A DNA stretch of 64,000 nt from positions 1 through 64,000 of the forward strand of contig NZ_JALEGT010000017.1 in NCBI RefSeq assembly GCF_022763305.1. The letters are read 5' to 3'. Made by a program: the position numbers and the translations under genes. Positions 34,867 to 43,310 of this stretch are shown here, piece after piece. Within the stretch, counting starts at the first letter, position 1. Each line of letters begins with the position of its first letter. Source of the DNA: Marivita sp. (lineage in GTDB: Bacteria; Pseudomonadota; Alphaproteobacteria; Rhodobacterales; Rhodobacteraceae). The notes under the pieces were generated by a model. That model was not told the origin of the DNA. It was given only the letters and a program-made list of their open reading frames with translations, and did not search any database.

Positions 34867-35766
34867 TCATGCCGAGGCCCGGCTGCGGTAATGCGCAAGA
34901 GTCGCTGCAATACCATCGGCAATGTCGGTTACAGGCAGACCCGCCAACTCTTGAGGCAAAGGGCTGTTGGCAAGGTCAGGCGGGCTGCGCAACGGCACCC
35001 CGGTGATTTCGACCTTGGCATCCGGCACGTGGTCAAGAAGCGCCGAGCGAAACGCTTCCATTTCCGCGCTTTCGCCGCACAGGTTGTAGGCTTCGGCTCC
35101 GCTCGTTTCGCCTAACAGCGCCGCAACCATGTATCTCGCTACATCGAACACATGCACGAAACCGACACGGCCGGTAAACGCAATCCGGGCAGGCTTGCCT
35201 TCGAGGGCAGAGGAAATGGCAATGGACGGACCTGCGGCAATACCGGAACTGCGTCCGGGACCGTAAACAACGTAGGGGCGGAACCCGACTGACGTGATAC
35301 CATGATCGAGATGATAGGCCCGCGCCATGCCTTCGATGGCCAACTTGTGTGCACCATAAAGCGAAAGCGGCTTCGGGTGCACCGGATCGTCATAGCCAAA
35401 GACGGCTGAGGACGAGACATATACCAGCCGCGCCATGCCCTGTTCGCGCGCAGCTTCGAACACATGGGCTGCCCCCATCACGTTGATCTCGGCTGACCGG
35501 ATGGGCGCTTCCGCGGCCGCCATCGTCAGGACACCGGCAAGATGCACGATTCCATCGCATCCCTGTGCTGCCTGCCGGACAGACCCGTCGGCAATATCGC
35601 CCTGAACAATCTGCACCTTGCTCGAAAGCCCGGGCCGCGCGTCGTCGAGCACGGCCGGATTGGGCACGGCGTCGAAGACCCGAACGTCACACCCGCGGTT
35701 CGCCAAACCGTCCACGACCCAACGGCCGATAAAGCCGGTGCCACCCGTTACAAGAACCCGTTTCAT
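34867..35766 (-). CDS. NAD-dependent epimerase/dehydratase family protein (extended SDR)
   Basis: This 299-residue enzyme has the cofactor loop GGTGFIG (8-14), SSSAVFG and the catalytic Tyr-Lys pair in YGAHK. The family acts on sugar nucleotides and on many small alcohols and ketones; no nucleotide-sugar gene is near, so a role in ring-alcohol oxidation or epimerisation is more likely (inference). Its ATG overlaps the stop of the second KstD-like gene by four bases. Confidence 0.88.
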   Translation of the reverse strand: MKRVLVTGGTGFIGRWVVDGLANRGCDVRVFDAVPNPAVLDDARPGLSSKVQIVQGDIADGSVRQAAQGCDGIVHLAGVLTMAAAEAPIRSAEINVMGAAHVFEAAREQGMARLVYVSSSAVFGYDDPVHPKPLSLYGAHKLAIEGMARAYHLDHGITSVGFRPYVVYGPGRSSGIAAGPSIAISSALEGKPARIAFTGRVGFVHVFDVARYMVAALLGETSGAEAYNLCGESAEMEAFRSALLDHVPDAKVEITGVPLRSPPDLANSPLPQELAGLPVTDIADGIAATLAHYRSRASA

Positions 35767-37457
35767 GCTGCGCTCCGAGCCACCGCGTCCATTGCGGCGA
35801 TATATCCAAAGGTGATGGCCGGCCCGATCGTGATGCCGGGCCCGGGATAGACGCCGCCCATGATTGACTGCATGTCATTTCCGCAGGCGTACAGGCCTGA
35901 AATGGGCTGGCCATCGCCATCCAGAAGCCGTGCTTTTTCGTCCGTCAGAAGACCCGTCGCGGCACCAATATCCGCAGGCCAAAGCGTGACGGCATAGAAT
36001 GGCGCTGTTGCGATGGGACCAAGCGTCGGGTTGGGCGCGTGCGAAGGATCTCCGTTGTGTCGCTCGTAAGCGGTCTCGCCCCGGTGGAAGGCTGTATCGA
36101 GACCGGTTTTGGCAAAGACGTTCATCTGCGCGACCGTGGCTTCAAGCCCGGCCGCATCAATACCAAGCGCCGATGCCAGCGCGGTCAGGCTGGGAGCTTC
36201 GGTCAGATAGCCGTCTTTGACAAGTGCGGCCTTGCCCATGCCGCCTGGACGAACCAGACCGAGACCGTAGGACTTGAGCCCCACCGCATCGGTGATCAGA
36301 TACGCCGGGATCGTCCCCGTCTCATACTGCGCAAGTGCGAATTCATGGTAGGATCGGCTTTCATTTGTGAACCGCTTTCCAGTTTTGCCCACGCAGACCG
36401 TGCCTGGCTTGGAGCGGTCAAAGACGAAATGCGGGAAAATGGCCATGCTGCCATCCGGGCGTGTTTTTTTCGACACCGGAGCCATGAAGACATGGCTGGC
36501 GCCACCTTCCCCATAGCGCGCGCCCAGCTCGAGAACGATGTCATGCAGCGCACCAGTATGGCCGGGCGCAGAGGGGCTGTGTTCTGGCACCGGATCAGGG
36601 AGCAGTTCTGCCCGCCGCGTCAGATGACGGGCAAATCCGCCTGTTGCCAAGATCACACCCCCGGTTGCGCACAGCGTCTTGCCGTCATCAAGCGTCAACC
36701 GGGTGCCGTCTTGCTTCGATGCAAGTCCGGTCACTCTGGTGTTCATCCGAAGCTCGACCCCAGCCTCGCGCGCGGACAACAGGAGCCGACCAATCAGAGC
36801 ATTGCCCATAACCATCCGCGCAGAGCGCCCGTATCGCAGCCGGTCCCTCGCATAGCCGCCGACAAGGCGCACCGCATGCCGGAGGGACGTCATGGATCGG
36901 GTCATACCCAGCAAGTGCGTGATGTCGGTCCGGTCGACCATCAATCCGCCCAGAATGGTGAATTCAGGGATCGGCGGACGGACAAGAGCCATGTCCTTTC
37001 CCAAGACAGACGCATCAAAGGGAAGTGGCTCTATCGCCCGACCCTTGACGGCGCTGCCATCCAACTCGCTCAGGTAATCCGGATGGCGCGGATAGGCGCG
37101 GAACTGGGTCTTGGTGCAGTCCATCAAGGTGTGAATTGCGGCAGGCGCGTTGGCGACGAAGGCTTCCCGCAAGGCGCGCGGAGAGCGGTTTCCAACGGCA
37201 TTATCCAGATAACGCAGAACTGTCTCAGGGCTGTCCTCCGCGCCGACCGTTGCTGCAAGCCGGGTGTTCGGCGCCCAGACCGTGCCTGCGGAATATGCGG
37301 ACGTCCCGCCAACATAATCCGTGCTTTCAACAAGAAGGGTCCGCACGCCCTGCAACGCGGCAAAGGTCGCGGCGGCAAGCCCGCCCGCGCCTGCTCCGAT
37401 CACGACGACATCATATGTGCCGCTGTCTGCGATGATGGCCTCCCCCGATTTCCCCAC
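35763..37457 (-). CDS. KstD-like FAD dehydrogenase (copy 2)
   Basis: This 564-residue flavoprotein has the FAD loop GAGAGG (22-27) and ESTDYVGGTSAYSAGTVW. The C-terminal pattern SIMGGVYPGPGITIGPAITFGY keeps the KstD Tyr and Gly. It heads the minus-strand operon that runs through the epimerase, AroE-like, Liv and AroQ genes. The start is a GTG at 37457 with no strong ribosome site; a 7-2-7 palindrome lies five bases upstream. It differs clearly from copies 1 and 3, so it probably acts at another ring position or on another substrate. Confidence 0.87.
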   Translation of the reverse strand: MGKSGEAIIADSGTYDVVVIGAGAGGLAAATFAALQGVRTLLVESTDYVGGTSAYSAGTVWAPNTRLAATVGAEDSPETVLRYLDNAVGNRSPRALREAFVANAPAAIHTLMDCTKTQFRAYPRHPDYLSELDGSAVKGRAIEPLPFDASVLGKDMALVRPPIPEFTILGGLMVDRTDITHLLGMTRSMTSLRHAVRLVGGYARDRLRYGRSARMVMGNALIGRLLLSAREAGVELRMNTRVTGLASKQDGTRLTLDDGKTLCATGGVILATGGFARHLTRRAELLPDPVPEHSPSAPGHTGALHDIVLELGARYGEGGASHVFMAPVSKKTRPDGSMAIFPHFVFDRSKPGTVCVGKTGKRFTNESRSYHEFALAQYETGTIPAYLITDAVGLKSYGLGLVRPGGMGKAALVKDGYLTEAPSLTALASALGIDAAGLEATVAQMNVFAKTGLDTAFHRGETAYERHNGDPSHAPNPTLGPIATAPFYAVTLWPADIGAATGLLTDEKARLLDGDGQPISGLYACGNDMQSIMGGVYPGPGITIGPAITFGYIAAMDAVARSAA

Positions 37458-37461
37458 GAAT

Positions 37462-37509
37462 CCATCGGAACCGATGGCAGTGGTGATCAGAGTTTCCGCA
37501 ATTTGGAAA
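37462..37509. promoter_or_regulatory. Divergent control region of the IclR gene and KstD-like copy 2: two inverted repeats
   Basis: CCATCGGAACCGATGG at 37462-37477 is a perfect seven-base inverted repeat around AA, just upstream of the KstD copy 2 start. TTTCC-N7-GGAAA at 37493-37509 is a second inverted repeat, of a kind often bound by IclR proteins. Both lie in the 131-bp region between the two divergent starts and are candidate IclR operators. Confidence 0.45.
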
Positions 37510-37588
37510 GTCTTTCAAGATTTAAATAAACTTCCAATTCTTGATCGTGCCACCTATAATTCGTGGTGAACCGATCAAAGGCGTCCGC

Positions 37589-38395
37589 ATGTCAAGCGTT
37601 CTGGAAAAGTCACTGGCCATCCTCGAACTGATGGTGGAACACCCCGAGGGCCTTCAGGTCTCTGCCATCGCACGCCAACTCGACATGCCGGTCTCCGGCG
37701 TTCATCGCCAACTGCGTGAACTGGCCCGCCTGGGCTATGTCCGGCAAGCGCGTGATCAGGGCGATTACACCCTGACGCTGAGGCTTGCGGCATTGGGGCT
37801 TGGCTTTCTCGGCCGGTCCGGTGTGACCGACATCGCCCAGCCAATCCTTGACCGGCTGGGCAGCGTGTCCGGCGAATTGATCCGGCTGTCCGTGCTGGAA
37901 AACGGAGGCCTTACCTGGGTGGCCGTCGCACAGGGCGCAACGGTCGGCCTGCGCTACGATCCGGGCCGCGAACAGGGCATGCGTGTGCATCCCGCCTCGA
38001 CCGCCGGCGGACAGGCATTGCTGGCCACGCTGAGTGATGATGAGATCCTCTCGGTTGTGGGCGACACCGGTTTGCGGCCGCCCGGTATGCCCGCCACGTC
38101 AAAAGCGCCGTCGACCATCGCCGAATTGATGCGCATCATCGAAGAGACGCGACAGCGAGGCTACTCTGTCGCCATAGACAGCTACATCGAAGGCATGGGC
38201 GCAATGGCGGTTGCAGTTCGGGCCGGCGGAACGCTTGACGGCCCGGTCATCGGGTGCCTGTCCATTGCCGGGCCCGCAGTGCGATTTCCGACGCCACGGA
38301 TGGAAGAATTGGCTCCTTCACTCTTTGACGCTGCCGCCGAATTGGGCGTGGCAGCACCCGCCTCTCATTTCTTTGCCGGGATCGCGAAGGGATGA
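37589..38395 (+). CDS. IclR-family transcriptional regulator
   Basis: This 268-residue regulator has a winged HTH at about residues 4-65 (LQVSAIARQLDMPVSGVHRQLRELARLGYV) and an IclR effector domain with HPASTAGGQALLA and GYSVAIDSYIEGMGAMAVAV. IclR proteins commonly control aromatic-acid catabolism. The ATG at 37589 fits the usual MSSVLEKSLAILE opening. It is divergent from the long minus-strand operon and overlaps the next flavoprotein gene by four bases, so it probably controls both. Confidence 0.9.
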   Translation: MSSVLEKSLAILELMVEHPEGLQVSAIARQLDMPVSGVHRQLRELARLGYVRQARDQGDYTLTLRLAALGLGFLGRSGVTDIAQPILDRLGSVSGELIRLSVLENGGLTWVAVAQGATVGLRYDPGREQGMRVHPASTAGGQALLATLSDDEILSVVGDTGLRPPGMPATSKAPSTIAELMRIIEETRQRGYSVAIDSYIEGMGAMAVAVRAGGTLDGPVIGCLSIAGPAVRFPTPRMEELAPSLFDAAAELGVAAPASHFFAGIAKG

Positions 38396-40086
38396 GCACG
38401 TGCGACGTGCTCGTTATTGGCTCGGGCGCCGGAGGGTTGAGCACGGCGGTCACCGCAGCGCATTTTGGCGCGCGGGTCATTGTCGTCGAGAAACACCATC
38501 AGGTCGGGGGCACGTCCGCCTGGTCGGGTGGCTGGCTCTGGATCCCGCGCAACCCACTTGCGGTCGCGGCAGGGATCGTCGAAGACGACGAGGCCCCGAT
38601 GCGCTACCTGCGCGCGGAGTTGGGCAACCGCGCGTCCGATCCGCGTCTGCCGGTCTATCTTCAGGTCGGTCCAGAAATGGTCCGCTTCTTCCGGGATCAC
38701 ACGGCCGTCGAATGGATTGACGGAAATCGTGTTCCGGATTTTCACATGAGCGAAGGCGCTCGGGACGGCGGCCGCTCGGTCTGTGCCGCACCGTTCGATG
38801 GACGGGAACTGGGTGAGTGGGCCGCGCGGTTGCGTCCTCCTCTGGAGGTCGCCTCGCTTTGGGGCATGGGCATCGCAGCCGGTCCGGACATGGCACATTT
38901 TTTCAATGCCAAACGTCACCCTGGATCGGCCCTGCATGTGGCCAGAAGGATTGGACGTCATGCTGCCGATGTGGTCCGCAATGGGCGGGGCAGCCAGTTG
39001 GTCAATGGCAATGCGCTGGTGGCGAGACTCCTGAAGTCAGCCATTGATCTGGGTGTCGACATTCGGCTGTCAGCCGCCGCCGAAGCCCTGATCGAGTGCA
39101 ACGGCAGAGTGATCGGTGCGCGTGTGGCCGGACAAGACCTGCAGGCCAGTTCTGGTGTTGTGCTGGCTGCCGGTGGCTTTCCGCACGACAGGGGGCGGAT
39201 CGCCGCGCTCTTTCCGCATGCTCCGACGGGCACCGAACATCATTCCGCGGCCCCCCCGGAAAACACCGGAGATGGGCTGCGCCTGGCCGAAACGCTCGGG
39301 GGGCAATGCGACGAAGAGTTGACCGAACCCGGCGCATGGGCCCCTGTCTCGCTTGTCCCGACACGGGCGGGCGTTGCGCGGTTCCCGCACCTGGTGGAGC
39401 GGGCGAAACCCGGCTTCATACTTGTCGGCCCGGACGGGCGACGTTTTGCGAATGAAGCGAACAGCTACCATGACGTCATGAAAGCGCTGTTTCGCACCTA
39501 TTCCGGTACACCACACGCATGGCTGGTCGGCGATGCTGCAGCTGTTGCACGTTTCGGCATTGGCGCGGTGAAACCTTGGCCTTTCCCCAAGACACGGCAC
39601 ATTGCATCGGGGTATCTCCACAAGGCGAAAACGATTGCGGAACTTGCGCAGTTCATCGGCCTCCCCAACACTGTCCTTGCGCAAACCCTCAAGCGGTTCA
39701 ACTCACATGCCGCGCGCGGCGAGGACCCGGATTTTGGACGCGGCACGTCGCCCTACAACCGTATTCAAGGCGATGGTGGACAAAGCGTGCGCCCCTTGTA
39801 CAGAAGCCCCTTCTATGCCGTGAAAATCGTGCCGGGATCGCTGGGGACTTTTGTTGGCCTGAAGACCACAGCCGGCGCTCAGGTTCTTGATAGATCGAAC
39901 CGGCCAATCCCCGGTCTTTATGCAGTGGGCAATGACGCGGCGTCGATTATGGGCGGACATTACCCGTCGGGCGGGATCACGCTCGGGCCAGCCATGACAT
40001 TCGGCTACATCGCCGGTCGCGCTCTGTCCGGACAACCGGTCCGAGGGCTTGATCAGAAAAAGGAGCAAGCATTTGAAGTTTTATGA
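38392..40086 (+). CDS. KstD-like FAD dehydrogenase (copy 3)
   Basis: This 564-residue flavoprotein has the FAD loop GSGAGG (9-14) and EKHHQVGGTSAWSGGWLWIP, close in style to copy 1. The C-terminal pattern SIMGGHYPSGGITLGPAMTFGY keeps the Tyr, but the PGxG turn of the others is PSGG. It begins inside the iclR stop (ATGA) and its end overlaps a NIPSNAP gene. Copies 1 and 3 are both near a NIPSNAP gene, which hints at a working pair. Confidence 0.88.
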   Translation: MSTCDVLVIGSGAGGLSTAVTAAHFGARVIVVEKHHQVGGTSAWSGGWLWIPRNPLAVAAGIVEDDEAPMRYLRAELGNRASDPRLPVYLQVGPEMVRFFRDHTAVEWIDGNRVPDFHMSEGARDGGRSVCAAPFDGRELGEWAARLRPPLEVASLWGMGIAAGPDMAHFFNAKRHPGSALHVARRIGRHAADVVRNGRGSQLVNGNALVARLLKSAIDLGVDIRLSAAAEALIECNGRVIGARVAGQDLQASSGVVLAAGGFPHDRGRIAALFPHAPTGTEHHSAAPPENTGDGLRLAETLGGQCDEELTEPGAWAPVSLVPTRAGVARFPHLVERAKPGFILVGPDGRRFANEANSYHDVMKALFRTYSGTPHAWLVGDAAAVARFGIGAVKPWPFPKTRHIASGYLHKAKTIAELAQFIGLPNTVLAQTLKRFNSHAARGEDPDFGRGTSPYNRIQGDGGQSVRPLYRSPFYAVKIVPGSLGTFVGLKTTAGAQVLDRSNRPIPGLYAVGNDAASIMGGHYPSGGITLGPAMTFGYIAGRALSGQPVRGLDQKKEQAFEVL

Positions 40087-40684
40087 AATCTCCACGCTTT
40101 CAACGGTGATTTTCGGGGCCGCCGCCGCCACCAAAGGCATCGAGGACTGGGTCGCACAGGGCGCAGGCACGCTTTTTGGCGCATGGTTCTCGGATATCGG
40201 ATCGCTGAACGAGGTTTACCTGCTGCGTGGCTATGACTCGGCAGACGACATGCTGGGAGAACGCGAAAGATTGGCACGCTCCGACAACCCGTTTGGCTGT
40301 CTTGAACAATTGGTCAATTACCGGATCGACAGCTATCGGCCTCTGGATTTCATGGGCCCGATCGAGACCGGGGCGCACGGCCCGGTCTATGAGCTGCGCA
40401 GCTATCGAATGAAGCTGAACGGATTGATGCCGACCATGGAGAAGTGGGCCGCGGCCTTGCCGAAACGCACTGCGTATTCGACCTGCAGCATTGCGATGTA
40501 CGGACTCGATGGCTCCCCCCGCCTGACGCAGGTTTGGCCCTATGCCAGCCTTGCTGAGCGGAGCAAAGCGCGCGGTCAATCCATCTCTGATGGCAATTGG
40601 CCACCGCAAGGCGGTCCGGACTGGCTGACGCCGGAGATGACGTCGACCATTGCTTTGCCTCTGGGCTTTTCACCATTGAAATAA
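40073..40684 (+). CDS. NIPSNAP-family protein (second copy)
   Basis: This 203-residue protein has two ferredoxin-like repeats; the second begins GPVYELRSYRMKLNG, the classic NIPSNAP opening. I chose a TTG start at 40073 because AAGGAG lies at good spacing and LKFYEISTL is the natural opening; it overlaps the flavoprotein gene by 14 bases. The biochemical role is unknown. Tight overlap suggests it binds or assists the KstD-like enzyme or its product. Confidence 0.82.
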   Translation: MKFYEISTLSTVIFGAAAATKGIEDWVAQGAGTLFGAWFSDIGSLNEVYLLRGYDSADDMLGERERLARSDNPFGCLEQLVNYRIDSYRPLDFMGPIETGAHGPVYELRSYRMKLNGLMPTMEKWAAALPKRTAYSTCSIAMYGLDGSPRLTQVWPYASLAERSKARGQSISDGNWPPQGGPDWLTPEMTSTIALPLGFSPLK

Positions 40685-40692
40685 GGACCGCG

Positions 40693-41502
40693 ATGTCACG
40701 CATCTATTCCATGGCCTATCTGACGGCCAACGGACTGCCCCCCGTCGAAGCAGTGACACTTGCGGCCCGGCTTGGGTTCGACCGGATCAGTTTCCGTCTG
40801 CTCCCCGCCGGGCCGGGCGATACGCCGCCGCCGCTTTTGTCCGACGATCACCTCGTCCGAGAGGTTATGGCGGCACTGGCGGACACGGGCCTGACGATGG
40901 CCGATGCCGAGATGATCCGGCTCGACGCGGACCCCGATCTTGATCGGTTTCGCCCCTTTCTGGCGCGGTGCGCGCAGATGGGTGCGCGCCACGTTCTCGT
41001 CGCAGGCGACGATAAAGATCGCTCCCGGATCATCGACACCTACGGCCGACTTTGCGAATTGACATGGGACTACGGCCTCACGGCGGATCTCGAATTCATG
41101 CCGTGGACCGGCATCCGCAATATTGCCGATGCACGCGAGCTGGTAGAGGCTGCAGCCCATCCTGCGGCGGCAATCCTGTTCGACTGCCTGCATTTCGACA
41201 GGTCGGACAGCACACTGGAAGACATCGCAAGCGTGCCTTCAGACATGTTCAATTACGTCCAGATTTGCGATGGCCCGGTGCCCTATGACCCGGATGGAAC
41301 AGCGATGATGGTGTTGGGCCGGACCGCACGCCTGATCCCCGGCGATGGCGGCATCGACATTCCTGCCATCATCGCTCGCCTGCCGAAACAGGTTCCTGTC
41401 AGCGTGGAAGTGCCGAACGTAGACATCGCATCGAAGGTCGGGGTCGCGCATTTGGTCAAGCGCGCCCTTGAAGCGACCAAGGCAATGATGGGTGACGCCT
41501 GA
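40693..41502 (+). CDS. Sugar-phosphate isomerase/epimerase-like TIM-barrel protein
   Basis: This 269-residue xylose-isomerase-like TIM barrel has candidate metal ligands Glu in TADLEFMPW, Asp in AAILFDCLHFDRSD, and Glu in VSVEVPN, with a VQICDGP segment in between. The family includes epimerases, 2-keto-myo-inositol dehydratases and 3-dehydroshikimate dehydratases. Given AroQ- and AroE-like genes in the same island, a ring dehydratase leading to an aromatic acid is a fair guess, but isomerase is equally possible. It closes the plus-strand iclR operon. Confidence 0.82.
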   Translation: MSRIYSMAYLTANGLPPVEAVTLAARLGFDRISFRLLPAGPGDTPPPLLSDDHLVREVMAALADTGLTMADAEMIRLDADPDLDRFRPFLARCAQMGARHVLVAGDDKDRSRIIDTYGRLCELTWDYGLTADLEFMPWTGIRNIADARELVEAAAHPAAAILFDCLHFDRSDSTLEDIASVPSDMFNYVQICDGPVPYDPDGTAMMVLGRTARLIPGDGGIDIPAIIARLPKQVPVSVEVPNVDIASKVGVAHLVKRALEATKAMMGDA

Positions 41503-41524
41503 ATTCGGTCAGCGCGGATCAGCA

Positions 41525-41546
41525 GGATTGCAACATATTGCAATCC
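41525..41546. terminator. Perfect inverted repeat between convergent genes
   Basis: GGATTGCAA and TTGCAATCC pair perfectly around a CATA loop, midway between the convergent TIM-barrel and GntR stops. No T run follows on either strand, so it may be a weak two-way terminator or a binding site. Confidence 0.5.
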
Positions 41547-41557
41547 CGCAAGACCGC

Positions 41558-42268
41558 CTAGGCAGACGCGCGGTCGATCAGGGCGAGCGTTCGAAGCAGA
41601 TGGTCCCGCATGGCGCGGCGGGCGGACTCGGCGTTGCCATCAGAAATCGCTGCAAGGATCACGGCGTGTTCTCGGACCGACTGTTCCAGATTGCCATCCC
41701 CGGTCGCTCCGGGCGTTGGCGGCAACGGCATGCGTTTGCGGGGCATCAGCAGAGGCCCGAGGTAGTCAAGAAGATCGAGCAGGTAGGAATTGTCGCTTGC
41801 TGATGCGATGGCGCGATGAAACCGGATGTCTGCCTGTGCGGCGGTTTCAGCCGGCGCGTCCTCAAAGGCGGCGGCAGCGGCTTCGATCTCGGCCAGGTGC
41901 ATGGCAGTGCGCCGTTCGGCTGCAAGCGATGCCGAAACGGTTTCAAGGCCCAACCGCAATTCAAGAATGGACCGGACATCCTGCATGGTCTGGGCTGGCG
42001 AGATCGCAAAGCCATCACTCGTTGGCGGGTTCATTGCCACAACGAATCCTGATCCCGAGGCGACAAGAACCCCCTCCTCGGCCAGATCGTCCAGCGCGCG
42101 ATCGATCACGGACGTCGAGGTGACGAACTCGGCGGCCAGTGCGTCGCGCGTTCCGGGCGACTGCCCCGGCCGCACCGTGCCCTCTGCAATCCGACGGCGG
42201 ACCTGCGTTGCGACTTCGTCGGCGATTTTCTGAAGCCAAAGAGCACGGCGGGAGGTTGCGGTCGCCAT
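41558..42268 (-). CDS. GntR-family regulator, FadR/FCD subfamily
   Basis: This 236-residue protein has an N-terminal winged HTH (about 12-80; LAAEFVTSTSVIDRALDDLAEEGVLVA) and a C-terminal FCD ligand domain with the metal-binding pattern D-x-RFHRAIASAS and a late EHAVILAAI. Its start lies one base after the DUF475 stop, so it belongs to the operon of the peptide-type ABC importer and probably regulates it. The ATG at 42268 has an AAGG site. Confidence 0.88.
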   Translation of the reverse strand: MATATSRRALWLQKIADEVATQVRRRIAEGTVRPGQSPGTRDALAAEFVTSTSVIDRALDDLAEEGVLVASGSGFVVAMNPPTSDGFAISPAQTMQDVRSILELRLGLETVSASLAAERRTAMHLAEIEAAAAAFEDAPAETAAQADIRFHRAIASASDNSYLLDLLDYLGPLLMPRKRMPLPPTPGATGDGNLEQSVREHAVILAAISDGNAESARRAMRDHLLRTLALIDRASA

Positions 42269-42269
42269 G

Positions 42270-43310
42270 TCAGTGCCCTTCAGCGTGACGTTCGTAACGG
42301 ATCGACGCCACAAGCGAGACCCCGATCAGGCAGGCGCCGATCAGCCCGGTGATCACTTCGGGAATATGGGCGACGGACTGGACGAACATGATGATCGACA
42401 GCACCAGCACCGAATAGAACGCTCCGTGTTCCAGATATCGGAATTGCGCCAGCGTCTTGCGTTCAACCAGCATGAGCGTCATCGACCGGACATACATCGC
42501 GCCGATCCCAAGTCCAATGGCAATCAGAAACAGGTTCTGCGTCAGCGCGAAGGCTCCGATGACTCCGTCAAAGGAGAAGCTCGCATCCAGCACTTCGAGG
42601 TAAAGAAACGCACCCAGACCACCCTGCGCTGCAGCGCTGGCCGCCTTTTCCTGCGCGTCGAGAATGTGTCCGATCAGCTCCACGGCAAGGAAGGTCAGCA
42701 AACCGCAGACCGACGCAAAAAGAAAAGATGCGCTTTCGTGGTCGGGCAGCAAGGCGGCAAAGACCACGGCAATGCCAAGAACCAGCGCCACTTCCAGCCC
42801 TTTGACGGACGCCCAGTCACGCAGACGGGACTCGACTATGCGCAGCCAGTCCACGTCCTTTTCCTGATCCATGAAGTAGTTCAGCGCCACCATCATCAGA
42901 AATGTGCCGCCAAAGGCCGAAATCGACAGATGCGCTTCGCCGATGATGCGCGCATATTCCTGCGGTTCGCGGGCGGCGAGGAGCACCGCCTCGATCGGTC
43001 CGATATGCGCCGCGATGACCACAACGGCCAACGGGAAGACGATCCGCATTCCGAACACCGCGATGAGGATGCCCCATGTCAGAAAGCGGCGCTGCCAGAC
43101 AGGTGTCATGTCCTTGAGCTTGTTGGCATTGACGATGGCGTTGTCAAAGCTCAGCGAGATCTCGAGCACAGCCAGGACAAAGCCGATCAGCAGAAAGGAA
43201 GAGGCTCCACCCACCGTTCCCACTGTCTGCCAGCCCAACCAGCCTGCCAGCACCAGACCGAGCGCCGTCACGATGAAAGACCACTTGAAATAGCCGAGGG
43301 CGGTGCTCAT
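42270..43310 (-). CDS. DUF475 membrane protein, TerC-like
   Basis: This 346-residue protein has about nine hydrophobic segments and the paired TerC-type motifs SFDNAIVNA (near 55) and SFDGVIGAFA (near 240), whose acidic residues lie in the membrane and may bind a metal ion such as manganese. Its ATG overlaps the stop of the ABC ATPase gene (43307-43310). DUF475 proteins are often annotated as tellurium resistance, but no other ter genes are here. Confidence 0.85.
   Translation of the reverse strand: MSTALGYFKWSFIVTALGLVLAGWLGWQTVGTVGGASSFLLIGFVLAVLEISLSFDNAIVNANKLKDMTPVWQRRFLTWGILIAVFGMRIVFPLAVVVIAAHIGPIEAVLLAAREPQEYARIIGEAHLSISAFGGTFLMMVALNYFMDQEKDVDWLRIVESRLRDWASVKGLEVALVLGIAVVFAALLPDHESASFLFASVCGLLTFLAVELIGHILDAQEKAASAAAQGGLGAFLYLEVLDASFSFDGVIGAFALTQNLFLIAIGLGIGAMYVRSMTLMLVERKTLAQFRYLEHGAFYSVLVLSIIMFVQSVAHIPEVITGLIGACLIGVSLVASIRYERHAEGH

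Noticed and set aside
36039-37529. 496-codon open frame on the plus strand
   Set aside because: It is antisense to KstD-like copy 2, which has the FAD loop and C-terminal family motifs.
26210-40086. Steroid degradation cluster
   Set aside because: The KstD-like enzymes alone suggest it, but no ring-cleavage, hydroxylase or side-chain genes of steroid pathways are present.
42270-43310. Tellurite-resistance operon
   Set aside because: DUF475/TerC-like sequence is present, but no other ter genes are; the neighbours are an ABC importer and a GntR regulator.
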